Positions 17,182 through 25,925 of a DNA stretch of 64,000 nucleotides are shown piece by piece. The stretch lies in contig CAKRCD010000006.1 of assembly GCA_934307065.1 (NCBI GenBank), positions 1-64,000 of the forward strand, read 5' to 3'. Below the pieces are notes generated by a model. It was given only the letters and a program-made list of their open reading frames with translations, was not told the origin of the DNA and did no database searches. The first letter of the stretch is position 1. Each line of letters opens with the position of its first letter. A program made the position numbers and the translations under genes. This DNA comes from an uncultured Bariatricus sp. (GTDB taxonomy: Bacteria; Bacillota; Clostridia; Lachnospirales; Lachnospiraceae).

Positions 17182-18555
17182 CTATTTTTCTCTTTTTTTC
17201 CCCGACAGGATTGGCATTACAATATAAAGCATGGTTCCAAAGCTTGCCAGTCCTCCGATATAGTTACTGATTGGTTCTGCGATAAATACTCCGTTTACGC
17301 CTATAAAATACGGCAGGATGATTGTCAACGGCACTACAATAATTACTTTCCTTAGCAGACTGAAGAAAATGGACTGCTTCGGAAACCCAAGTCCGACAAA
17401 GGTGGACTGTCCGCAGAACATAAGCCCCATCATAAAAAAACCTGCAAAGAACAGCTTTAGTGCATGAGTCGCAACCTTCGCCAATTCTTTGTCGGAAGTA
17501 AATAATCCAACGAAAAATCCCGGGAAGAAATGAACCAACAACCACGCAACTATCATATAACTCATAACCATTGTAAATGTAATGAGAATTCCTTTCTTCA
17601 CACGGTCATACTTCTTTGCGCCAAAGTTATAACCAAGCACAGGCTTGGCTCCCTCTGTCACACCGTTTGCCGCTAAGTTAAATATCTCCCGCACTGAATT
17701 CAAAATCGTCATAGCACCAACATATAAATCTCCGCCCCATTTGGCCAACGTGGCATTACATGCAATCTGACTTAAGCTATTCGTAACACACATGATAAAT
17801 CCTGAGGTTCCAAGGCTGATAATGGATAAAATCATTTTCCCATCGTTCAGCTTCATATCACTTCGTTTCAACGGGTACTGTACTTTCTTACTTCTAAGGA
17901 AAATCAACACCCACAGACAGCTCGCAAACTGACTGATAACGGTCGCTATCGCTGCACCTCTGACCCCAAGATCAAATACAAAAATAAAAACCGGGTCTAA
18001 TATCAAATTCAAAACCGCACCGATACATACGGTTATCATCCCCATGGTTCCAAACCCTTGTGCATTGATAAACAGATTCATCCCCACGCTTACCATCACA
18101 AATAACGTTCCCAGAAGGTAAATCTGCAAATAAGCCGCTGCCGTTGGATAAGTAGCGTCTGAAGCTCCAAATGCATACAAGATTGGTTTCATAAAAATAT
18201 AAAAGACTACCATCAAAGCAAGCCCGGTCAGAATCAACAGCTTAAAACTGACATTTTCAAGCCTGGAGGCCTTTTCGTCCTCTCCCGCACCACGCGCAAT
18301 CGACATAAGCGGTGCACCCCCACCGGAATACAACTGTGTAAATGCACTAATGATCGACACAATGGGAAAGATTAATCCCACTCCAATCAGTGCCTGGTCT
18401 GCCCCGCTTTTAATATGTCCAAGATAGACACGATCCACCAGATTATACATGAGCTGTACTGCTTGTGCAATGGTAACCGGAACCGCCATTGATAAAATAT
18501 TCTTCGTAATAGAACCTTCTGAAAAATCATGCTCCTGTTTTAATTTCTTCTCCAT
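17182..18555 (-). CDS. MATE family efflux transporter
   Basis: Membrane transporter of 457 residues with about twelve helices in two similar halves. It opens FSEGSITKNILSMAVPVTIAQ, has LYNLVDRVYLGHI in helix 1-2 and GVTEGAKPVLGYNFGAKKYDR at the start of the second half, all typical of MATE proteins (drug/cation antiporters). Substrate cannot be told. It has its own promoter and no operon partner. Confidence 0.93.
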   Translation of the reverse strand: MEKKLKQEHDFSEGSITKNILSMAVPVTIAQAVQLMYNLVDRVYLGHIKSGADQALIGVGLIFPIVSIISAFTQLYSGGGAPLMSIARGAGEDEKASRLENVSFKLLILTGLALMVVFYIFMKPILYAFGASDATYPTAAAYLQIYLLGTLFVMVSVGMNLFINAQGFGTMGMITVCIGAVLNLILDPVFIFVFDLGVRGAAIATVISQFASCLWVLIFLRSKKVQYPLKRSDMKLNDGKMILSIISLGTSGFIMCVTNSLSQIACNATLAKWGGDLYVGAMTILNSVREIFNLAANGVTEGAKPVLGYNFGAKKYDRVKKGILITFTMVMSYMIVAWLLVHFFPGFFVGLFTSDKELAKVATHALKLFFAGFFMMGLMFCGQSTFVGLGFPKQSIFFSLLRKVIIVVPLTIILPYFIGVNGVFIAEPISNYIGGLASFGTMLYIVMPILSGKKREK

Positions 18556-18618
18556 ACTTCCATCCTACCCCGTCTGCCGAATAGCAGAATCCTTTTTACT
18601 TCTATATTCAACACACCT

Positions 18619-18647
18619 AGTATAGTTACTTCTATTTTGAAATTCAA
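18619..18647 (-). promoter_or_regulatory. promoter of the MATE gene with repeated flanks
   Basis: TTGAAT (18642-18647) and TATACT (18619-18624) are 17 bp apart on the minus strand. The sequence ATAGAAGTAA occurs twice around the -10 (in the spacer and just downstream, the latter preceded by TTGAAT), which could be operator half-sites. Confidence 0.55.
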
Positions 18648-18712
18648 CCATCAAATATTTTATTTTTGCATTCAAAGCTTTTCCGAATGTTTTCATTTTC
18701 CTGATACATAAC

Positions 18713-18754
18713 AAAACAGATGGCTGAACCTTTTTGTAGGTCTGCCATCTGTTT
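18713..18754 (-). terminator. terminator after the DUF3793 gene
   Basis: AACAGATGGC and GCCATCTGTT form a 10-bp stem with further pairing (AGACCT / AGGTTC) inside, followed by TTTGTTAT on the minus strand. Confidence 0.8.
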
Positions 18755-18802
18755 ATCTGTCATATTTTAATCATTTCAACAGGATTTTATGGAATTCTTT
18801 AT

Positions 18803-19357
18803 CTATTGCACACACACTGTCATCTGCAAGAGACTTCTGCCCTCCTGAAAATTACGGATATAATACTGCGTACATTTCCGCATTTTGCAGAAGAGTTTTT
18901 CTTTTTCCGTTGCATTGCAATACACTTTCCAGAATCCACAGCTTTCACAGTTCTTACCCTGATTTTCAATAAAACCTTTGACATCCTCAATGGGATATCC
19001 GAGGAAAATACCAATTTCATGAGGAAAACAAGTATACCTTGACAAACGCTCTTGCAAATGCACGAGACAGCCTTCCACGTCGTATCCTTCATACCCGTAT
19101 TTTATCAGTAACGCTGCTGCCTCTGAATTCTGTAATTCTTTTTCCAACATTGTTTTTCGATATATATAAATCAGAACAGAGTCATTTCTCCACAGTAGTG
19201 CATCTGCGTAGACGCCTTTCTGATTTAAAAGTGCATTTACCTTCGCAAGCTCTTCTATTACTTCTGCTTTATCTGTATAAAAATAATTAAAAAGATTGGC
19301 ACTTTTGATTCCTGCAAGTGTTGGTGCGCAATGCTCGATTACTCTGTCTTCTATCAT
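18803..19357 (-). CDS. DUF3793 family protein
   Basis: Conserved clostridial protein of 184 residues of unknown function. It has the family pattern of an N-terminal CAPTLAGIKSANLF, a central LLKYGYEG-like segment and CFPHEIGIFLGYP, then a Cys cluster (CESCGFWKVYC, and C near KMRKC). The four or five Cys could hold a metal or Fe-S centre (inference). It follows the flavodoxin gene by 31 bp; DUF3793-flavodoxin pairing is common in Clostridia, pointing to a redox or iron role. Confidence 0.88.
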   Translation of the reverse strand: MIEDRVIEHCAPTLAGIKSANLFNYFYTDKAEVIEELAKVNALLNQKGVYADALLWRNDSVLIYIYRKTMLEKELQNSEAAALLIKYGYEGYDVEGCLVHLQERLSRYTCFPHEIGIFLGYPIEDVKGFIENQGKNCESCGFWKVYCNATEKEKLFCKMRKCTQYYIRNFQEGRSLLQMTVCVQ

Positions 19358-19388
19358 GGATGGTATCCTCGTTTATTCTTCTGAAATA

Positions 19389-19820
19389 CTATAATGCTGC
19401 AAGCTGTTTTCCTGCATCTTCACAGGCTGCAAGTGCATCATCATCCGGTGTTTCCTGGCAAATGATACCTTCTCCTGTTAATACAGTAGCTCCACATCCA
19501 CTCATACGGTCTGCCCAGTCACGCATCCATTCTCCATCGCCCCAGCCATAAGAACCAAAGAGTGCAATGGTCTTTCCATTTGCAATGCCTTCTACTTCAC
19601 ATACAAATGGTTCCATCTCTGATTCTTCCAATACTTCGGCGCCCATAGCAGGACAGCCAAGTGCAAAGCATGTCGCGTCTTTCAAGTCGTTTACTGACGC
19701 TGCTCCTACTTCTAATACAACAGCTTCTTTACCGGCTTCTGTAATTCCTTTTCCAATCGCCTCTGCCATTGCCTGTGTATTTCCTGTCTGTGACCAATAA
19801 ACCACATAAATCTTATCCAT
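19389..19820 (-). CDS. flavodoxin
   Basis: Small FMN electron carrier, 143 residues. The phosphate-binding loop is VYWSQTGNTQAMAEAI at the N-terminus; the flavin-stacking loops are the GCPAMGAEVLEESEM and LFGSYGWGDGEWM segments, typical of short-chain clostridial flavodoxins. The ribosome site is GGGAGGCTTAAC-ATG. First gene of a two-gene unit with the DUF3793 protein; the 249-bp upstream gap is AT-rich and was not resolved into a promoter. Confidence 0.95.
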   Translation of the reverse strand: MDKIYVVYWSQTGNTQAMAEAIGKGITEAGKEAVVLEVGAASVNDLKDATCFALGCPAMGAEVLEESEMEPFVCEVEGIANGKTIALFGSYGWGDGEWMRDWADRMSGCGATVLTGEGIICQETPDDDALAACEDAGKQLAAL

Positions 19821-19973
19821 GTTAAGCCTCCCAGTTATTCTCGATTATCTCTAGTTAGTATTGTATAACTCAATATAAGAATAGCACACTTTATGAGAAT
19901 TAGCAATATAGTTAATAGAGATAGTTTTTCAATAATAAAAATAGTCTCTTAATAAAAAGGAATTTTATACATA

Positions 19974-20012
19974 TAAAAAAGCAAGCCCTGGTTTTTGTCA
20001 ACCAGAGCCTGC
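19974..20012 (-). terminator. terminator after the L25/Ctc gene
   Basis: A long minus-strand hairpin, GCAGGCTCTGGTT / AACCAGGGCTTGC around a GACAAA-type loop, followed by TTTTTT. Confidence 0.9.
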
Positions 20013-20069
20013 CTGTCATCTACTTATTTATCTACTATATAAAGTTCCGTCAGGAACGAATCCGTCATC

Positions 20070-20657
20070 CTATTTGGATTCTGTGTCCTCTGCTTCTTCC
20101 TCATCTGCTACTGCATTATGCGAAGCAACTACATTGACAACCGGTGTATCCAAATGTGTCATAATCTCGATATCGTTGTCTTTGGCAATTTCCAGATCAC
20201 CTACGGTTAAGCTATCTCCGACTTTCAGTTTACTGCAATCTATGTCAACTCGTTCTACGAGTGCTTCCGGTACGGCTTTATACTCAATCTCTGTGAGCAG
20301 TTCTTCCAGTACACCATCCACTACCATTTCTTTGTTATGGAAAATAATTTCTGCAACAGAATGGATCTTTTCACCACTTACCAGTGCCTGGAAATCCAGT
20401 TCTAGAATCTGACGTTTCATAGTGTCATAATCCAGTTCTTTCAACAGAACATTGTATTTCTTTCCGTCCAAATCCAGTATAAGCTTGCTGCCTTTTAAGC
20501 ATTCACGCTGGATCCTTTCCGCTTCTTTCTTCTCAATCTGAAGTGGAATGGAACCTTCTATGTCCTTTCCGAAAAGATTACCGGTTACATAACCTTCTCT
20601 TCTCAGTCTTTTTGCCTTTGTACCCATATCTCTTTTTTGTACTTTTAAAGTAGTCAT
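20070..20657 (-). CDS. rplY: ribosomal protein L25 / general stress protein Ctc
   Basis: 5S rRNA-binding protein of the long Ctc (TL5) class, about 195 residues. The N-terminal L25 domain (VQKRDMGTKAKRLRREGYVTGNLFG) is followed by the beta-rich C-terminal domain (EALVERVDIDCSKLKVGDSL, DIEIMTHLDTPVVNV) and an acidic tail. The start is the ATG at 20657 with GAGGAAAAGACAA in front; the upstream in-frame codons to 20681 lack a site. It stands next to an hsp20 gene, which fits a general stress role. Confidence 0.92.
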   Translation of the reverse strand: MTTLKVQKRDMGTKAKRLRREGYVTGNLFGKDIEGSIPLQIEKKEAERIQRECLKGSKLILDLDGKKYNVLLKELDYDTMKRQILELDFQALVSGEKIHSVAEIIFHNKEMVVDGVLEELLTEIEYKAVPEALVERVDIDCSKLKVGDSLTVGDLEIAKDNDIEIMTHLDTPVVNVVASHNAVADEEEAEDTESK

Positions 20658-20732
20658 TTGTCTTTTCCTCCATTCATACAAAGATATTATTTGAAATTTT
20701 TTGAACTACTGATTCGGAGCCAGCTTTGGAAA

Positions 20733-21218
20733 CTAGCCCTCGATTGCAATGTATTTCTTGGACTCTACCTGCTTTGCATCCTTCTTCGGAATACTCAGTC
20801 TCAAGATACCATGTTTAAAGCTTGCTTTGATATCTTCTTCAGCGATATCTTCACCTACATAGAAGCTTCTCTGGCATGCTCCACTGTAACGCTCACGGCG
20901 GATATAATTTCCTTTCTGAGCTTCTTCATCGGATTTTGCTTCGTCCTTGTCAAGTCCTTTGGCTGCACTGATAGTCAAATAACCATCTTTCAGTTCTACT
21001 GTTACTTCGTCTTTGCTGAATCCTGGGAGGTCAATTTCCATCTCATATCCAGTATTGGATTCTTTCACATCTGTACGCATTACATTTTTAGCGCGGTGAC
21101 CATAAAGTTTCTTTTCAACATTTTTTAATTCCCGGTCATCAAATCCACCGAACCATGGGTCCTGGTAAAAACGATCAAATAAATCAAAGTCATCGTGAAA
21201 TAAGCTAGGCATCAACAT
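20733..21218 (-). CDS. small heat-shock protein (Hsp20/alpha-crystallin)
   Basis: Holdase chaperone of 161 residues. The alpha-crystallin domain spans about 50-150: MRTDVKESNTGYEMEIDLPGF, VELKDGYLTISA, and the ERYSGACQRSFYVGEDI strand with the ASFKHGILRLSIPK that contains the G-I-L/L-I type ending; a C-terminal partner strand (KYIAIEG) follows. The N-terminal arm is rich in Phe/Asp. A CIRCE operator covers its promoter, so HrcA should repress it outside heat stress. Confidence 0.95.
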   Translation of the reverse strand: MLMPSLFHDDFDLFDRFYQDPWFGGFDDRELKNVEKKLYGHRAKNVMRTDVKESNTGYEMEIDLPGFSKDEVTVELKDGYLTISAAKGLDKDEAKSDEEAQKGNYIRRERYSGACQRSFYVGEDIAEEDIKASFKHGILRLSIPKKDAKQVESKKYIAIEG

Positions 21219-21330
21219 AAGTCATCCTTCCTTCCTGTTTTTAACTAACTGATGTCAATAAATAACTTTGAACCTGGAATGTTTAGGAACTTTCTATTTC
21301 TTTTTGTTCCCTTTCTTTTGTTCTATCTGT

Positions 21331-21372
21331 GTTATAACACCTATATTAGCACTTGTCAATAGGGAGTGCTAA
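21331..21372 (-). promoter_or_regulatory. hsp20 promoter overlapped by a CIRCE (HrcA) operator
   Basis: TTAGCACTT-N9-GAGTGCTAA at 21346-21372 matches the CIRCE consensus (TTAGCACTC-N9-GAGTGCTAA) with one mismatch. The promoter is TTGACA (21354-21359), a 17-bp spacer and TATAAC (21331-21336), so the -35 box lies inside the operator and HrcA binding would block polymerase directly. Confidence 0.92.
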
Positions 21373-21441
21373 TTATTTTTGTGAAGTTTTTGTGAACACC
21401 TCTTACTCTTTTTTTAACTTGCCACATTTGAAAGAACTTTT

Positions 21442-22080
21442 TCATCTGGCTGCTCTATCCCAAGCCATATCCTGTGCAGTAAGCCATGAGATACGGACAT
21501 TTTCTATCTCCTCCTTTTCCGCCTGACATACTGACCATATATAATCTTCTTTGATTTTTTGCTGATAGCAGCCTACTGTATTATCAGAACAGTTACTTTT
21601 CCATTCGTCCCCATCCTTTTCCATGATAAATGCCACTTCTCTGAGATCCCGCGTAAGACCGCTTCCATCTAACTTCAGATAGCTTTCTTTTAAAGTCCAG
21701 AACCGGTAAAACATTTCTTCCTGCCCTGCTTTGTCAAATGTCTGTAAAAATTCCAGTTCTTTTTCCGCCAGAACCCTGCGTGCCACCGATGCCCTGAGCG
21801 GTGCAATTTTTTCCACATCAATTCCTACTTCGTAATCAGATATTGCACACGCAGCAATTCCTTGCGAATGGCTGATGTTAAAATGTATCTGAGGGAAGTT
21901 TCTGAAATACGGTTTCCCATGCTCGCCCTTTTCCAGTTCTGCCTCTATTTCTTCCATGGAAAATGGAAGGTTATACTGCATCCGCAAGCCATAGCAAAGC
22001 AGGCTTAACCCTTTTTGATGTTCTTGCCTATGCTTCATTTTCCCCTGTTCCGGCTGATATCCGGTTATATATATCTGCAT
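21442..22080 (-). CDS. 4'-phosphopantetheinyl transferase (Sfp type)
   Basis: Transfers phosphopantetheine from CoA to carrier proteins; about 212 residues. The family motifs are HFNISHSQG, the Mg-binding VGIDVEKI and RFWTLKESYLKLDGSGL with the WxxKEA-like core. I start at the ATG at 22080, with GAGGAAGGCAA before it; the open frame runs on to 22281 but without a start signal and across the divergent promoter. No polyketide, peptide synthetase or carrier protein gene is in the window, so its partner is unknown. Confidence 0.9.
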   Translation of the reverse strand: MQIYITGYQPEQGKMKHRQEHQKGLSLLCYGLRMQYNLPFSMEEIEAELEKGEHGKPYFRNFPQIHFNISHSQGIAACAISDYEVGIDVEKIAPLRASVARRVLAEKELEFLQTFDKAGQEEMFYRFWTLKESYLKLDGSGLTRDLREVAFIMEKDGDEWKSNCSDNTVGCYQQKIKEDYIWSVCQAEKEEIENVRISWLTAQDMAWDRAAR

Positions 22081-22174
22081 TTGCCTTCCTCTTCCCTTCC
22101 TTCTTCTTATTATGAAGTTGTCCTTCCTACTATACCTTATATTCCCTTCCACAGCAAGTTTCCTTTCTTTCCTT

Positions 22175-22203
22175 TTGACCTTTCTGGAACAACATAATAT
22201 AAT
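22175..22203 (+). promoter_or_regulatory. promoter of the GGDEF-EAL operon
   Basis: TTGACC (22175-22180) and TATAAT (22198-22203) are 17 bp apart. Transcription should start about 22210, leaving a leader of only some 17 nt before the TTG start codon at 22227. Confidence 0.7.
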
Positions 22204-22226
22204 GGGATTGAATGGAGGCGATAAAT

Positions 22227-23888
22227 TTGAAAACAAAAGCATCAAATATTTTTGAAAAGATAATGATTCTACTAACAGCAATTATTATAATCCTTATGCT
22301 TATACAGCACATAAGCACCGGGGAAAACAACCTCCCTAACCATGTAACAGAACTCTCAGATGGATGGTATTACATGAAAGACGGTAAAAAGATCGATGTT
22401 ACTCTTCCCACATCTGTTTCATGGAACTCTGATGAAAATCTTGTTCTCTATAATGATATGCTTTCTCCGAATTACGCAAATCAGATGTTGACAACTCATG
22501 GTGCTATTTACCATCTGGCTATTGCGGCTGGCGGTAAAGTATTATATCAATATGAAGATGCTGCTTTTCCGCGAAATGCGCAGATGGCTTCCAAGGTAAA
22601 CTGTGCCGCTCTGCTTCCGGGCAGCTATGATGGCAGAACAGTTACGCTTACCTATACGCCAGACTCCAAGGGAATAATCAAACTTGATACCGTACATATC
22701 GGTTCGCAGCTTGATATCTTTTTCTACTACTGCTCAAGGAGCCTGATTACTTTATTCGTTATATTTGTAATGATAATTCTTGCAATCACAACCGTATCAA
22801 CGGCTTTATATTTATTTCATTTGAAAGTAAAAGAGAAGCGATTTATTGATATTGCCTACTTCCTGTTGTTCTGTGGCTGCTGGTTTCTGACCGATTCATC
22901 ACTTGCACAGGTATTTGGCGGTTCTTCTCCATTTATACGCTATCTCTCTTTCTACGCATTTATGCTGATGTCCGTACCGATTTTGTATTTCATACGGCAT
23001 ACCGAATGCATGAAAAAATATAAAATCATTGATGGGATCATCTGGCTTTTCTATGGAAATGTGTTACTGCAGAGCCTTTTAAATTACCTTGGAATCTTCG
23101 ATTTTATTGACATGCTTCCAGTTACACATGGGCTTTTGTCCTTCGGAATCGCAGTGCTGCTTCCGCTGCTCATCAAAACCTACCGGCAGAATCACGATTC
23201 TGAACTTTATGGGATTTTAAATGCCTTTGCAGTACTTGCAGCCGGTGGTGTTGTTTCTATAATCTTATACTGGACACTGAAGATTTCTTATTATGAAGTC
23301 TTTTATGAGTTTGGAATTGTGATATTTATCATAATGCTCTTCCGGCTGTTGATTATCGCAATGGTAGATAATTTGAATTTCCGGGCAGAAATACTGGTAT
23401 ATCAAAGACTTTCCCAGGAGGATTCTCTAACCGGCCTCAAGAACCGCAGAGCATTTGACGAATTATTAACCCAACTTGAATATACTTGTAATTCTTATGA
23501 TAATCTGATGTTGATTTTCATGGATCTGAATTATCTGAAGAAGATAAATGATACTTTAGGACACAAAGCCGGAGATGAACTGATTATGGCTGCCGCCCAA
23601 TGTATTACCAACGCTTATGGCGCTATTGGTTCCTGCTTCCGCATTGGCGGTGACGAATTTTGTGTTGTTGTACCGAACACCAGTCTTACCAAGAAGGAAT
23701 TATTTGCCAGACTGGATGAAGAACTGGAGCAATACAATAAACTCCACACAAAATACACCTTATCCATGGCACGAGGACTCAGCAATATCCGGGATGAACA
23801 CGGAAATTTGAAAACTATAAGCGACTGGAAAACCGAAGCGGACACCAAAATGTACGAAAACAAAGGTTGGATCCGCCGCCAAGTGTAA
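22227..23888 (+). CDS. membrane GGDEF diguanylate cyclase
   Basis: Makes c-di-GMP from GTP. About 553 residues: an N-terminal helix and extracytoplasmic region of some 150 residues, seven membrane helices (about 165-380; layout resembles 7TMR-DISM receptors), a short coiled linker and a GGDEF domain (about 395-553) with SLTGLKNRRAF, the Mg site FMDLNYLKKIND and an intact active-site RIGGDEF. The usual inhibitory RxxD site five residues before GGDEF is not evident. I choose TTG at 22227, 8 nt after GGAGG, over the ATG at 22212, which overlaps the ribosome site and nearly coincides with the transcript start. The EAL gene follows 17 bp on. Confidence 0.9.
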   Translation: MKTKASNIFEKIMILLTAIIIILMLIQHISTGENNLPNHVTELSDGWYYMKDGKKIDVTLPTSVSWNSDENLVLYNDMLSPNYANQMLTTHGAIYHLAIAAGGKVLYQYEDAAFPRNAQMASKVNCAALLPGSYDGRTVTLTYTPDSKGIIKLDTVHIGSQLDIFFYYCSRSLITLFVIFVMIILAITTVSTALYLFHLKVKEKRFIDIAYFLLFCGCWFLTDSSLAQVFGGSSPFIRYLSFYAFMLMSVPILYFIRHTECMKKYKIIDGIIWLFYGNVLLQSLLNYLGIFDFIDMLPVTHGLLSFGIAVLLPLLIKTYRQNHDSELYGILNAFAVLAAGGVVSIILYWTLKISYYEVFYEFGIVIFIIMLFRLLIIAMVDNLNFRAEILVYQRLSQEDSLTGLKNRRAFDELLTQLEYTCNSYDNLMLIFMDLNYLKKINDTLGHKAGDELIMAAAQCITNAYGAIGSCFRIGGDEFCVVVPNTSLTKKELFARLDEELEQYNKLHTKYTLSMARGLSNIRDEHGNLKTISDWKTEADTKMYENKGWIRRQV

Positions 23889-23905
23889 AGAAAGGGGTAT
23901 TGAAC

Positions 23906-25813
23906 ATGAAATATAATTTGGACTTTCTGTTGATTACACTTATCTTTCTACTCGTTTTGTTGTACCACTTTCTAGAACAAAAGCGATTGGATGATATCAG
24001 GAGCCGCATTTTCCGTGCCTTTGTATTACTTGGAATTGCAGACATTTCTTTTGATATTGGTACGACACTGTTGATTTCTGCACAGAACCCGGACTGGGCC
24101 AATCTCACAAGAGCCGCGCTGACATTCTTCTATATCCTGCAGGTGCTGGTTCCACTGGCTCTTTTCCTCTATACACGCACGCTGATAGGACCTGGTTCTA
24201 AGAAAGAAGATAATATAACTCGCTTCCTCTCTGTTCCGGCTTATCTCATGATATTTGCCGTCATTCTGAATTACTGGAAAGGATTTATTTTTTCCGTCAA
24301 TGTTGCCGGGATTTACACGCATGGACCGTGCTATTTCATCATGTACTATTACACTGTTTTTTACTGGTGTGTAGTACTCCTTAGTGCCTGCCTGTACTAC
24401 AGACGACTGGGCGTACAGAAGTTTGCTATCATTTGTAAATTTTTGTTATTCATGGCAATCTGCGTTACCATCCAGGCTATCTGGCCTCAAATGCTTACTA
24501 CCGGAGCAGGACTAGGACTTGGAATTACTGTTCTGTATCTGACAATTAATAATCCTTCCAATTATACGGACTGGCTTACAGAAGACTTCAACATGAAAAG
24601 TTATACAGGATATGTTTGGGAATTATACAAGGACAAGAAGAAATTTCATGTGATCGTTTTGGATATTCTGAATTTATCACAGTTAAATATGCTTTTTGGC
24701 TTTCATCTGGGAGATTCTTTCCTATGCGAAATTTCCCAAAAGCTACACGCAATTTTAAAGACCCCATATGTGTTCCGCATATCCAACAAACGTTTTCTGG
24801 TGCTCACTTTCTCGTTATCGGAATATGAACGAGTTCGTGATGAAATCCATCAACTGCTGAATACTACATTTCTGATGGATGGTGAACAGATTATGCCAAC
24901 CGGAATTATCTGTGGAGTCCGTGATGCAGAACAATTGCATGACAGCGATACACTGTTATCCTATATTAACTATCTTACCTCACTTGCACCGGCAAACACG
25001 GAATTGTTATTGATACAAAATGACAGTACAACCATGAAAAATTTTCAATACAATAAAGAAATCGAGCGTTTCCTCCGCACTGCCATTGAAGAAGATTTGT
25101 TCGAAATCCATTTTCAACCAGTATACTCTCTAAAAAAAGGATGCTATGTATCTGCAGAAGCCTTAAGCCGTCTGCGGCATCCGTCTTTTGGACCGGTACC
25201 ACCTGATGTATTTATTACCATTGCGGAGCGCACCAGACAAATTGCACAGATTGGACTGCTTCAGTTTCACAGAATCTGTTCTTTTGTGAAGGAACATCCT
25301 TCTCTGTTAGAACAGATTGACCACATTAATTTTAATCTGTCACCGGCTGAACTGCTGCGTGAGGGCTACAGCCAGAAGATTATACAGATGATTCAGGAAT
25401 ACGAGCTACCGTTCTCTTTCTTCCAGATTGAAATCACGGAAACCGTTGCCACAGAATACACCGACAGTCTCTACCGTCTGACCAAGGACTTTGAGGCTTA
25501 TGGAATCCGGTTAAATCTGGATGATTTCGGTTCCGGATATGCTAATCTGAATACGGTGCTGCGCCTGCCGTTCTCCTGTATCAAATTAGACCGTTCGTTG
25601 TTATATCAGATTACAGAGAATAATAATACAGAATTATTTTACAAGAACATTGTACGGACATTAAAAAACATGGGATATCAAATTATCTCAGAAGGAGTTG
25701 AGACAGAAGCAGAGGTAAAACTTTTGCAGAATATGGGTGTGGAACTGATTCAGGGATATTATTTTTGCAAACCACTTTCATCAGAACAGTTCCTCGATTT
25801 ACTTCAACAATAA
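23906..25813 (+). CDS. membrane EAL phosphodiesterase with degenerate GGDEF domain
   Basis: Predicted to hydrolyse c-di-GMP. About 635 residues: seven membrane helices (1-215), a degenerate GGDEF domain (about 225-380; RISNKRFLV stands where RxGGDEF should be) and a full EAL domain (about 390-635). The EAL signature is present as AEALSRLRHP, with NFNLSPAEL, EITETVA, the metal-binding LDDFGSGYANL, IKLDRSLL and ISEGVETEAE, so it is likely active. The start at 23906 has AAAGGGGTATTGAAC in front. With the cyclase gene it forms a two-gene unit of opposite activities. Confidence 0.9.
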   Translation: MKYNLDFLLITLIFLLVLLYHFLEQKRLDDIRSRIFRAFVLLGIADISFDIGTTLLISAQNPDWANLTRAALTFFYILQVLVPLALFLYTRTLIGPGSKKEDNITRFLSVPAYLMIFAVILNYWKGFIFSVNVAGIYTHGPCYFIMYYYTVFYWCVVLLSACLYYRRLGVQKFAIICKFLLFMAICVTIQAIWPQMLTTGAGLGLGITVLYLTINNPSNYTDWLTEDFNMKSYTGYVWELYKDKKKFHVIVLDILNLSQLNMLFGFHLGDSFLCEISQKLHAILKTPYVFRISNKRFLVLTFSLSEYERVRDEIHQLLNTTFLMDGEQIMPTGIICGVRDAEQLHDSDTLLSYINYLTSLAPANTELLLIQNDSTTMKNFQYNKEIERFLRTAIEEDLFEIHFQPVYSLKKGCYVSAEALSRLRHPSFGPVPPDVFITIAERTRQIAQIGLLQFHRICSFVKEHPSLLEQIDHINFNLSPAELLREGYSQKIIQMIQEYELPFSFFQIEITETVATEYTDSLYRLTKDFEAYGIRLNLDDFGSGYANLNTVLRLPFSCIKLDRSLLYQITENNNTELFYKNIVRTLKNMGYQIISEGVETEAEVKLLQNMGVELIQGYYFCKPLSSEQFLDLLQQ

Positions 25814-25845
25814 AGACAGCCTGCTGTTATACGATTGACAACATA

Positions 25846-25895
25846 AAAATACCGGTCTCTAAACATCAGATTTTCCTCTGATATTTGGAGGCCGA
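25846..25895 (-). terminator. terminator after the trp transporter genes
   Basis: Long minus-strand hairpin, CGGCCTCCAAATATCAG / CTGATGTTTAGAGACCG with few mismatches, followed by TATTTTTAT. It lies between the converging EAL gene and trpZ and could serve both. Confidence 0.8.
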
Positions 25896-25925
25896 TAGCA
25901 TTTCCATAAGAAGTTTATATCCGTT

